Position numbers and translations under genes: made by a program | Shown: piece by piece, positions 15,472-22,835 of the stretch | Numbering within the stretch: position 1 is the stretch's first letter | Layout: each line of letters starts with the position of its first letter | Assembly (NCBI GenBank): GCA_023459215.1 | Contig: JAEWVF010000007.1 | Location: 1 to 31,996 of the forward strand | DNA from: Chloroflexota bacterium | GTDB taxonomy: Bacteria; Chloroflexota; Anaerolineae; Anaerolineales; Villigracilaceae | Reading direction: 5' to 3' | Length of the DNA: 31,996 nucleotides | Notes under the pieces: model-generated | Databases searched by the model: none | What the model was told of the DNA's origin: nothing | Seen by the model: the letters and a program-made list of their open reading frames with translations, nothing else

Positions 15472-18006
15472 ATGGCTATCAGAGATTTGGTTTCTTACAG
15501 CTACGAACAAGGGCAAAAAATCCTTAAAAGCAGAGATACTGAAACTATCAAAGCGCAAGGACAATTTTTAACGCCCCCCAGCATCGCTCGTTATATGGCT
15601 CAACAAGTGGGAGAAATATCCAACGGGGCAAGTTTACTGGAACCCGCTTGCGGCTCAGGAGTCTTGGTTTGCGCCATTATAGAGCGACTCATTCAAGAGC
15701 ATAAAACTAACGAGATTAACATAACAGCCTACGAAATAGATCCCGAGCTAGCAGAAATCAGCCGCCAGATATTAACTCTTGCCAGCCAAACAGCCAAAGA
15801 AAATGGATTGCAGATAAGTTGGCAAGTGCTTCAAAAAGATTTTGTACTGGATTCAACTCCAGAAAAACAACCCACCCTATTTGAATCTTCATCCAGGGAG
15901 CCAAAAAGATTTGATTTTGTTATCAGCAACCCGCCTTATTTCAAAGTAAACGCAGAAGACAAACGCGCCAAATCATTGGCAGGGAAACTAAACGGCCAAA
16001 CAAACATCTACACCATTTTCATGGCTTTGTGTGTTCAGTTATTGGCCCCAAAAGGAAAATCCTGTTTTATTGTGCCGCGAAGTTTTTGCTCTGGAGCCTA
16101 TTTTGCCGAATTTCGGCATGATCTTCTCGATCAAGTTATCCCGCAAGCTGTTCATCTTTTCCAGGCTCGCAACCGGGTATTTCAGGAAGATGATGTTTTA
16201 CAAGAAAATGTTATTTTCAGCTTCGAAAAAAAACAAAAGGAAACTGAAAACCGCTATTTTGCTGGTTCATTACGTGTTTCCATGTCCGCCGATGATCGAA
16301 ATTTGAATGCTTCTATTTCACGGCAAGTTGCTCTCCGCCATTTCGTCAACAATCGTGATAATTTGTTTTTGTTTCGAATTCCAACCAGTTCACTGGATGA
16401 GCAAATCCTAGATTCGATAGATCGATGGGGCGGCTCGCTAGAAAAATATAACCTGCTAGTTTCAACAGGGAGAGTGGTTCCGTTCCGAGCAAAAAAATTG
16501 CTGCGTGAAAAAGCCGATCCCGAACTAAACACCGTTCCTCTTTTGTGGATGAAACATATCCAGCCTTATCGAGTGGAATACCCTTTAACCACATTTGGCA
16601 AACCCCAGGCAATTACAACTTCCGACCCATCTTTGCTTTTTCCACTCGCCAACTACATTTTGATTCGCCGCTTCAGCGCAAAAGAAGATCCACGCCGCCT
16701 GGTTGCCGCCCCATTCACAGGGGAACAATTCAAAGCCGATCAAATTGGGTTTGAAAATCACCTCAATGTCATTTATAAGAAAAAGGGTGATCTCACCAAA
16801 ATTGAAGCTCTGGGTTTTTCAGCTTTATTCAACAGTGCTCTTATGGATCGGTATGTTCGGATCGCCAATGGGAATACCCAGGTTAATGCCGCTGAACTAC
16901 GCGCGCTGCCCCTACCTTCGCTAGAAATCATTCAGCAAATCGGCAGGAAAATTCAAGAAATTGGGCATCCTTCTGTTGAGAAGGTTGACCGGATTGTCTT
17001 TTCCACCTTATGGAACGCCAACCTGCTGACCGAAGACTTCCCTATGATACAGGAGACCAGAATGGTGATGGGAAAAATTGAACAAGCCCAGGAAATCTTG
17101 CAAGCACTCGGCCTTCCAACCGCGCAACAAAATGAGATGTCAGCGCTAACCCTTTTGGCGCTGGCGCAACTCACAGAGGATACACCCTGGCAGCAAGCAT
17201 CGTCAAAAAGCCTGCGCGTGCATGATATTTTGATTGAAATTAAGCAAAACTATGGCCGCGAATACGCTGAAAATAGCCGTGAAACCATTCGCCGGAGAGC
17301 GTTACACCAATTTGAACAAGCTGGTATCGTACTGCGCAACATGGATGACCCAGACAGACCCACAAACAGCGGCTTGAACAATTATGTTCTTTCCGATATT
17401 GCGCTGGATGTTTTACGCGCTTATAAGACAAAAAGCTGGGATGAAAAATTAAACGCTTTCCTTGCTCAACAAGGGTTATTGCTCGAAATCTACGAAAAAG
17501 CCCGGGAACAAAACAAAGTTCCGCTCCAGGTAGCAGATGGCAAAACCTATAAGCTCTCCCCCGGCAAACACAACCAACTCCAAGCCGCCGTTGTCACCGA
17601 ATTTGGTCCGCGATTTGCCCCTGGCGCAAAATTGATTTACCTGGGCGATACCGCCTCCAAAACGCTGGTTTTTGAACAAGCCGTATTTGACCAACTCGCC
17701 ATTCCTATTTCTGGTCACAGCAAGCTGCCAGATATTATGCTCTACGATGAAAATCGCAATTGGCTTTTCTTGATTGAAGCAGTCACTGCACACGGCCCGG
17801 TTTCCCCCAAGCGTTTTTTAGAACTGGAAAAACTGCTCGAACATTGCCCGACCAAACGGGTTTACGTTACTGCCTTCTTGGATTTCCCCACCTTCAAAAA
17901 ATTCGCCAACGAAATTGCCTGGGAAACCGAAGTCTGGATCGCCGAAATGTCTTCGCACATGATCCATTTCAACGGAGATAAGTTCTTGGGGCCAGGACAG
18001 GCATAA
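15472..18006 (+). CDS. Single-chain PstI/BsuBI-type restriction-modification enzyme (N6-adenine methyltransferase fused to endonuclease)
   Basis: The 845-residue protein joins two complete enzymes. Residues 1 to about 510 are an N6-adenine methyltransferase: LTPPSIARYM near 33-42, SAM motif I EPACGSG (57-63), catalytic NPPY (153-156), then a target-recognition region ending in RALPLPS. Residues about 525-845 match the BsuBI/PstI endonuclease over its full length: helical N-domain with QQNEMSALTLLALAQL and RETIRRRALHQFEQAGI, then the nuclease core LPDIMLYD (Pro753, Asp754) and WLFLIEAV (Glu769) followed by HGPVSPKR. In PstI and BsuBI these are two separate proteins. The ATG at 15472 is chosen over an in-frame TTG at 15433. 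The gene is clearly A+T-richer than its neighbours (17 G/C of 60 bases at 16201-16260, against 46 of 60 at 18121-18180) and lacks a Shine-Dalgarno; both suggest horizontal acquisition. Recognition of CTGCAG is a family-based guess only. Confidence 0.9.
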   Translation: MAIRDLVSYSYEQGQKILKSRDTETIKAQGQFLTPPSIARYMAQQVGEISNGASLLEPACGSGVLVCAIIERLIQEHKTNEINITAYEIDPELAEISRQILTLASQTAKENGLQISWQVLQKDFVLDSTPEKQPTLFESSSREPKRFDFVISNPPYFKVNAEDKRAKSLAGKLNGQTNIYTIFMALCVQLLAPKGKSCFIVPRSFCSGAYFAEFRHDLLDQVIPQAVHLFQARNRVFQEDDVLQENVIFSFEKKQKETENRYFAGSLRVSMSADDRNLNASISRQVALRHFVNNRDNLFLFRIPTSSLDEQILDSIDRWGGSLEKYNLLVSTGRVVPFRAKKLLREKADPELNTVPLLWMKHIQPYRVEYPLTTFGKPQAITTSDPSLLFPLANYILIRRFSAKEDPRRLVAAPFTGEQFKADQIGFENHLNVIYKKKGDLTKIEALGFSALFNSALMDRYVRIANGNTQVNAAELRALPLPSLEIIQQIGRKIQEIGHPSVEKVDRIVFSTLWNANLLTEDFPMIQETRMVMGKIEQAQEILQALGLPTAQQNEMSALTLLALAQLTEDTPWQQASSKSLRVHDILIEIKQNYGREYAENSRETIRRRALHQFEQAGIVLRNMDDPDRPTNSGLNNYVLSDIALDVLRAYKTKSWDEKLNAFLAQQGLLLEIYEKAREQNKVPLQVADGKTYKLSPGKHNQLQAAVVTEFGPRFAPGAKLIYLGDTASKTLVFEQAVFDQLAIPISGHSKLPDIMLYDENRNWLFLIEAVTAHGPVSPKRFLELEKLLEHCPTKRVYVTAFLDFPTFKKFANEIAWETEVWIAEMSSHMIHFNGDKFLGPGQA

Positions 18007-18052
18007 AACGTCCCCTTCTTTCATCTTTCATCCTTTTTCCGCGGAGCATCCC

Positions 18053-20182
18053 TTGTTAACCCTTACATCTCTCTCTACCGAATTCCGCGCCCTCGGCATG
18101 ACCGAAGGCGACACCATCTTTGTCCACAGCGCCTACAGCACCCTTTCGCGCGCGCCCGGCGGCGTGGAGGGCGGCCCGCAGACTGTCGTAGACGCGATTC
18201 TGGCCGTCATCGGCGAGAGCGGCACGCTCATCATGCCGACCTTCAACTACGACTTCCTACGCGGCACCCCCTGGGACATGCGCACCAGTCCCTCGCAAAT
18301 GGGTGTGCTGACCGAAGTCGTGCGCAAAGACCCACGCGCCAAACGCATGTTCCACCCGGTCTACTCCATGGCCGCCATCGGGGCACATGCCGATGAAGTC
18401 GCCGCCCACCGCGCCACCGACTGCTTCGGCGAAACCACCATCTTCGGCAAATTCCGCGAGTGGGACGCCAAAATCCTGATCCTGGGCCTGCCTTACAGCA
18501 AATCGATCACCTTCCTGCACCACTGCGAACAGGCCGCCGGGGTCGATTACCGCTTCCTGAAAGAATTCAAGGGTGCGGCCATCGACGCCCAGGGCAAACC
18601 CAGCGAAGAGACCATCACCATGTTCGTCCGCGACGTGGAACGCGGCGTGGTGCTCGACTTTGAACCCATCGGCGCGCTGCTCGACAGCCAGGTGGTGACC
18701 AAACGCACCATCGGCCTGGGCGAGTGCCGCCTGATGAAGTGCAACGACGTTTTCCGCGTGGCCGTCCAGGCCATGAAGGATCACCCCGGCCCCGGCCTGA
18801 CCTACACCCTCGAAACCCCCGCCCGCGCCAAAGACTGGATTCCACCGATGAAACCGATTTCTTCACTGCGGGATGTCCTGGGGGAGATTTTGCCCCTGCA
18901 CCGGACTCTCGCCAGCGACGGCATGGATACCGCTCTTGAGCTGATCGGATCGTATCTACCCGAAACCGCCCACTACAAAATTGAAACCTACACCCCCCTG
19001 ACCCCCGTCTGGACCTGGTATGTGCCCGAGCGCTATGTCGTCCACGAGGCCTATCTCGAAACCGAAGACGGCCAGCGCATCGTGGATTTCAAAGACAACC
19101 CCCTGCACCTGGTTTCCTACTCCCTGCCGATGGATACCCTCATGCCCTTCAGCGAGTTGGAGCCGCACCTGTACTTCAACGAAAAACGCCCGCACGCCAT
19201 CCCCTGGAAGTTCAAATACTACGACCGCTCCTGGGGCTTCTGCCTGAGCAAAAACCTGTTCGACACCCTGCCGCGCGAGGCAAACTACCGGGTCGTCATC
19301 CGCTCCGAGTTTTTAACCGACCCCGCCGAGGGTGGATTCAAAGTGGCTGAGGCTGTCGTCCACCCGCAGGGCGGGAAAAACCCCGCAGCGGGTGAAATGT
19401 TCATCATGGCCCACGTCTGCCACCCCAACCAGGCCAACGATGATGCTGCCGGTGTGGTGACGGCCATCGAAGTGGCCCGGCGGCTGGCGGCCAATCCGCT
19501 CCCCTCCGGCTCGATGAGCGTCCGTTTCTGGTTCGGCGCAGAAACCATCGGCACAATTGCGTATTTGGCCCACCACGAAGACCTGATTCCCGGCTTCAAG
19601 GGCGGCATCTTCATCGAAATGACCGGCAACGACAACACCATCGCCCTGCAGCACACCCGCCAGCACGATTCCGCGCTCGATAAGGTCGGTCAGTACGTGC
19701 TCAAAAAGCGCGGCAAGGAATTCCGCGAAGGCACCTTTGCCGATGTGATCGCCAACGACGAGCGCGTGCTGAACGGCCCCGGCATCAACGTGCCCTGCCT
19801 CTCCATCAGCCGCTACCCCTACCCCGAATACCACACCACCGACGACAACCTGGACATCATGCACGAAGACAAGCTGCAAGAGGCCGCCGATGTGATTGAA
19901 GAAATCATCCGCGTCTACGCCAGCGACTACCAGCCCAAGCGCAAATTCCGCGGCCCGGTCTTTCTCTCCGGCCACGGCCTGTTCGTCGACTGGCAGGTTA
20001 ATTGGAAGCTGAATCGCGCCATCGAAAAGATGATGATGCGCTTCGAGGGCAAGCAATCCGTCTTTGAAATTGCCAATGAGTTGGATTTGGATTATTGGGA
20101 AACGAGGGAATACATCGAAAAATTCCGCGTGCGCGGGCTGGTCGAGGCCCTGCCCCTGCCGGAAATCGCCGAAAAGGCATAG
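18053..20182 (+). CDS. Fusion of AAC(3)-type N-acetyltransferase and DUF4910-type zinc aminopeptidase
   Basis: The 709-residue protein has two parts. Residues 1 to about 265 are an aminoglycoside 3-N-acetyltransferase-family domain (FVHSAYSTL, GTLIMPTFNYD, FHPVYSMAAIG, LGLPYSKSITFLH, HCEQAAGVDYR). Residues about 280-620 resemble DUF4910/DUF2172 metallopeptidases, with an M28-like site: HVCHPNQANDD (His457, Asp463/464), Glu497 in GAETIG and His594 in EYHTTDDN. The last 80 residues look like a winged-helix tail (SVFEIANELDLDYWETREYI). Family members of both halves occur in polysaccharide and amino-sugar pathways, so modification of an acylated sugar or peptide is more likely than drug resistance; this is inference. 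The start is TTG at 18053, with GCGGAG six bases upstream and no earlier ATG in frame after the preceding stop. Base composition is high G+C again, unlike the R-M gene 46 bases upstream. Confidence 0.85.
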   Translation: MLTLTSLSTEFRALGMTEGDTIFVHSAYSTLSRAPGGVEGGPQTVVDAILAVIGESGTLIMPTFNYDFLRGTPWDMRTSPSQMGVLTEVVRKDPRAKRMFHPVYSMAAIGAHADEVAAHRATDCFGETTIFGKFREWDAKILILGLPYSKSITFLHHCEQAAGVDYRFLKEFKGAAIDAQGKPSEETITMFVRDVERGVVLDFEPIGALLDSQVVTKRTIGLGECRLMKCNDVFRVAVQAMKDHPGPGLTYTLETPARAKDWIPPMKPISSLRDVLGEILPLHRTLASDGMDTALELIGSYLPETAHYKIETYTPLTPVWTWYVPERYVVHEAYLETEDGQRIVDFKDNPLHLVSYSLPMDTLMPFSELEPHLYFNEKRPHAIPWKFKYYDRSWGFCLSKNLFDTLPREANYRVVIRSEFLTDPAEGGFKVAEAVVHPQGGKNPAAGEMFIMAHVCHPNQANDDAAGVVTAIEVARRLAANPLPSGSMSVRFWFGAETIGTIAYLAHHEDLIPGFKGGIFIEMTGNDNTIALQHTRQHDSALDKVGQYVLKKRGKEFREGTFADVIANDERVLNGPGINVPCLSISRYPYPEYHTTDDNLDIMHEDKLQEAADVIEEIIRVYASDYQPKRKFRGPVFLSGHGLFVDWQVNWKLNRAIEKMMMRFEGKQSVFEIANELDLDYWETREYIEKFRVRGLVEALPLPEIAEKA

Positions 20183-20216
20183 CGCGAACGCGAATCATCT
20201 GTATATGCATTGAAAA

Positions 20217-20309
20217 TGTCATTTCGAGCCGCGCAGCGGGGAGAAATCCTACGCACAACTGAAAGATTTCTACCCTACGGGCACGATGTCGCTATCGCTC
20301 GAAATGACA
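20217..20309. repeat. Interspersed palindromic repeat (TCATTTCGAGC type)
   Basis: Outer arms TGTCATTTCGAGC (20217-20229) and GCTCGAAATGACA (20297-20309) are perfect 13-bp inverted repeats; an inner pair, AGAAATC (20242-20248) and GATTTCT (20265-20271), adds to the foldback. This wording is familiar from REP/MITE-like repeats dispersed in many environmental bacterial genomes. It lies between the converging genes at 18053-20182 and 20334-21254 and may serve as a terminator for both. Confidence 0.8.
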
Positions 20310-20333
20310 AACTTAGGGTTGTCAAATAGAAAA

Positions 20334-21254
20334 TCAGCCCGCCTTGCTGACAATCTTACAGAACGAACACAGGCCCTCGCCCGAAGTCGGCTGGCCGCAT
20401 TGTGGGCAGGCCGTCAGGACAAAATCTTTCTCAGTGGCCGGGCTGAACATCCCGGCTTTTTTGGCTTCGAGGAATTTAACGTAATAGGCCAGCTTTGCGC
20501 CGGGCCGGTCGCTTTCGAGACGGTTGAGCAGTTCCTTGTAATAAATCGAAGTCGAACCGACCGCAAACGGGCACTCGTCATAAACATATTCAATCCCGCG
20601 CAGCAGGGCGTAGGCGGCCATTTCTTTTTCGTAGAAACGGCAGAGCGGCTTGACTTTGCGCGCCAGACCGTCGCTTTCGCGCAAGACCGGCTCCTGGCGG
20701 CGCAGCAGGTCAGCTGACCAGGACAGGCTGTTCGAGAACAGCACCGCCACTTCATCGTCCAGGTTGTGGCCGGTCGCCAGGACATCATAGCCCAGGTCGC
20801 GGGCAATGCGGTTCATCTCATGCCGTTTGGCCACCCCGCAGACCGAACAGGGACGCCCCTGTCCGCGCCGTGACTTTTCAGCCAGCATCGGGATCGACGC
20901 CCCGTATTCTTTTTCAATATCGACTACGTGCAAGGTCAGGCCGCGCTCGGCGGCAAACTTCTCAGTGAGACGATGCGATTCGTCCGAGTAGCCCAGCCCC
21001 TCGTCGATGCCCAGACCCAGGTACAGCCCGTCAGCTTGATACCCCAGGCGATGGAGAATATCCCAGAGCGAGAGCGAATCCTTGCCACCCGAAACCGCCA
21101 CCAGCACGCGTTCGTCCGGGCCGAACATCCAGTATTTTTTGATGAAACGGGCAGTCTGCTCGGGCACCCATTCCAGGTAATGCTGGCTGCACAGCGCCAG
21201 TTTGTGCTGACGCATGTTGACGGCGGCTTTTTGGCCACAGGTTTTACATTTCAT
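20334..21254 (-). CDS. ttuA: tRNA 2-thiouridine synthetase, TtuA/Ncs6-type ATPase
   Basis: This 306-residue enzyme adenylates a tRNA uridine and replaces its oxygen with sulfur. It has the PP-loop SGGKDS (55-60), an N-terminal zinc site (Cys3, Cys6, Cys22, His25), a C-terminal zinc site (Cys283, Cys286, Cys296, Cys299), and the three cysteines expected to hold the Fe-S cluster in TtuA (Cys136 and Cys139 in RPCSVCG, Cys228 in DECPF). GHNLDDEV (162-169) is the family catalytic helix. The small gene immediately upstream encodes a ubiquitin-like sulfur carrier with a C-terminal Gly-Gly, as in the Thermus TtuA-TtuB pair, so 2-thiolation of U54 (s2T54 or its s2U54 analogue) is the favoured role; the related U34 thiolation enzyme Ncs6 is an alternative. 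It starts 3 bases after the ttuB stop. Confidence 0.88.
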   Translation of the reverse strand: MKCKTCGQKAAVNMRQHKLALCSQHYLEWVPEQTARFIKKYWMFGPDERVLVAVSGGKDSLSLWDILHRLGYQADGLYLGLGIDEGLGYSDESHRLTEKFAAERGLTLHVVDIEKEYGASIPMLAEKSRRGQGRPCSVCGVAKRHEMNRIARDLGYDVLATGHNLDDEVAVLFSNSLSWSADLLRRQEPVLRESDGLARKVKPLCRFYEKEMAAYALLRGIEYVYDECPFAVGSTSIYYKELLNRLESDRPGAKLAYYVKFLEAKKAGMFSPATEKDFVLTACPQCGQPTSGEGLCSFCKIVSKAG

Positions 21255-21257
21255 CGC

Positions 21258-21449
21258 CTACCCGCCCGAGATAACGGCCACCAGCTTGACCACGTCGCCG
21301 TCTTTCAGGATTTCGTCTTCGAGAATCATCTCGCCATTGCGGACAGCGATAACCGATTCAGGCAGCACACCGATCAGTTTCAGGGCCGAGAGCAGGGTCA
21401 TCCCAGGCCGGACTTCGTGCTGCTGGTTGCGTAAAACAAGCTTGACCAT
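21258..21449 (-). CDS. ttuB: MoaD/ThiS-like sulfur carrier (TtuB type)
   Basis: The 63-residue protein has the beta-grasp pattern of ThiS/MoaD (MVKLVLRNQ, then a central helix LLSALKLIG, then VIAVRNGEMI and DGDVVKLVAVISGG) and ends in the Gly-Gly needed for C-terminal adenylation and thiocarboxylation. Its position three bases before the TtuA-type gene makes it the likely sulfur donor for tRNA thiolation rather than for thiamine or molybdopterin. An activating E1-like enzyme (TtuC/MoeB-like) is not in this window. It begins three bases after the NYN-LOTUS stop with only a weak Shine-Dalgarno, so translational coupling is likely. Confidence 0.88.
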   Translation of the reverse strand: MVKLVLRNQQHEVRPGMTLLSALKLIGVLPESVIAVRNGEMILEDEILKDGDVVKLVAVISGG

Positions 21450-21452
21450 GAC

Positions 21453-22748
21453 TTATTTTTTCTCTTTCAAGCCTGCCAGCAAATGCGCAACATGCTCCAA
21501 CATGCGCTGACCGCGGAAACTACCATACAGCAGGCGGGCAGCCACTTCTTTGTTGATTTTCTCGGTCGAGCCAAGCGCCTTGCCCAGCTTTTGCAGCAGG
21601 CCCTTATCGCACTTGTCCAACAGGTCGGTGGCGCGGTTGATTTCGGGGCCTAACGAAACGGTCTTGTCCCACAGGCGCACATCCGCTTCGTAATTGGTCT
21701 CGCCCTGGTCAAAAATAAAACAATAGGTGTGGAAAAGCTGGTGGGCGGTTTCGGCAATGTACTGCATCTTGACATGCGGCGCATTGGCCTCGAAATGGGC
21801 CTGAACCCGGTCTTTGAGTTGGGTCAGGGTCAGTTCGGGACTGCTCTTGAGAAACTCATGGAATTTGAAGACAATCGCCGGACGGAACTCGTTGGGCGTC
21901 ATGCGAATTTTCTGACTGGCCAAAATCTGCAGGTAGCGATCCAGTAAGGCATCCGGCACCTGGGCAGTCGCCGGGTCAGATTCTTCGACCAGGCGGGCTT
22001 CGATCTGCTGGTTATCGTTCAGGCGCACTTCCACAATATCCTTTTGCGCCGCCAGGAAATCCTTGAAGCTCTTGAAATTGTAGTTGCGTTCATTGAAGGC
22101 CGGGTTCAAACGCAGCATGACCTGTTTCAGGCCGGCTGCCAGCATCCATTCTTCCTCTTCCGATTCGAGCACCTTGCGCAGCAATTGGCGCGCTTCGCTG
22201 ATGTCGAATGTAACCACCGGTTCGGGGGTGGGTTCTTCCTTGCCGTTCTTGGCCGGTTTGGCCGGCTTGACCGGCGCGGGCGGGGCAACCAGCTTGTCGT
22301 AATAGATAAACTCGTCGCAGGCGTTCACCAGGTATTCGGCGCTCGTCCCGCTGACGCCCATGCCGATCACGGTCTTGCCCTCGGCGCGCAGGCGATGCAC
22401 CAACTCGGTGAAATCGCCGTCGCCGGAAACCAGCATAATGTGCGTCACCGAAGTACCGCGGTGGATCATCTCCAGCGCATCCATCACGATGCGAATATCG
22501 GCGGCGTTCTTGCCGCGCTTGCTGGAAACATGCACCAGTTCGATGCCGCGCCCCAAAAGCTCACGCTGGCGATCCGGGTAAATGGCCCAGTCGGCATAGG
22601 CACGCCGCAGGGCAATCCGCCCGATGCGCGTGGCCGTCTCCAGGATTTCGCTCCAGTCTACATCGGTATTCTTCCCCAAAACATCGGCCACACTGATTTC
22701 GATGTTGTCATAATCAATAAAAATCGCCACCTGGGCGTTGTCGGTCAT
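21453..22748 (-). CDS. NYN-domain RNase-like protein with OST-HTH/LOTUS domain
   Basis: This 431-residue protein begins with a PIN-like NYN (DUF88/LabA-type) domain, residues about 5-152, carrying the acidic residues of the putative nuclease site: Asp12 and Asp14 in FIDYDNIE, Asp84, and Asp110/Asp112 in MLVSGDGDF. A Lys/Pro-rich linker (154-178) leads to an OST-HTH/LOTUS-like RNA-binding region (about 184-255), then a helical C-terminal region (about 260-431) of unknown fold. The NYN+LOTUS arrangement is common in bacteria and is thought to act on RNA. The ATG at 22748 has the strong Shine-Dalgarno AAGGAGG upstream; the open frame continues further, but that part overlaps the divergent gene and is not coding. 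It heads the operon with ttuB and ttuA. Confidence 0.85.
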   Translation of the reverse strand: MTDNAQVAIFIDYDNIEISVADVLGKNTDVDWSEILETATRIGRIALRRAYADWAIYPDRQRELLGRGIELVHVSSKRGKNAADIRIVMDALEMIHRGTSVTHIMLVSGDGDFTELVHRLRAEGKTVIGMGVSGTSAEYLVNACDEFIYYDKLVAPPAPVKPAKPAKNGKEEPTPEPVVTFDISEARQLLRKVLESEEEEWMLAAGLKQVMLRLNPAFNERNYNFKSFKDFLAAQKDIVEVRLNDNQQIEARLVEESDPATAQVPDALLDRYLQILASQKIRMTPNEFRPAIVFKFHEFLKSSPELTLTQLKDRVQAHFEANAPHVKMQYIAETAHQLFHTYCFIFDQGETNYEADVRLWDKTVSLGPEINRATDLLDKCDKGLLQKLGKALGSTEKINKEVAARLLYGSFRGQRMLEHVAHLLAGLKEKK

Positions 22749-22780
22749 AAGACCCTCCTTAATAATATAGGTCGTGGTTG

Positions 22781-22809
22781 AGTATATAATAGGAAAGATG
22801 AAAGCGCAA
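22781..22809 (-). promoter_or_regulatory. Promoter of the NYN-ttuB-ttuA operon
   Basis: On the minus strand TTGCGC (22804-22809) and TATACT (22781-22786) are 17 bases apart, with about 26 bases of leader before the ATG at 22748. A second A+T-rich box, TATATT, lies nearer the gene and is an alternative -10. Confidence 0.55.
22785..22790 (+). promoter_or_regulatory. -10 box of the glycosyltransferase gene
   Basis: A perfect TATAAT, preceded by GTA, lies 45 bases upstream of the ATG at 22836; its -35 is weak. It overlaps the -10 of the divergent operon on the other strand, so the two directions probably compete. Confidence 0.55.
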
Positions 22810-22835
22810 CCTGTAAAAGCCAAAAGGAGCCCCCT

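Noticed and set aside
18053..18850. Aminoglycoside resistance gene
   Set aside because: The AAC(3)-like domain is fused to a peptidase, sits in a chromosomal high-G+C context and lacks mobile-element neighbours; a drug-resistance role is not supported.
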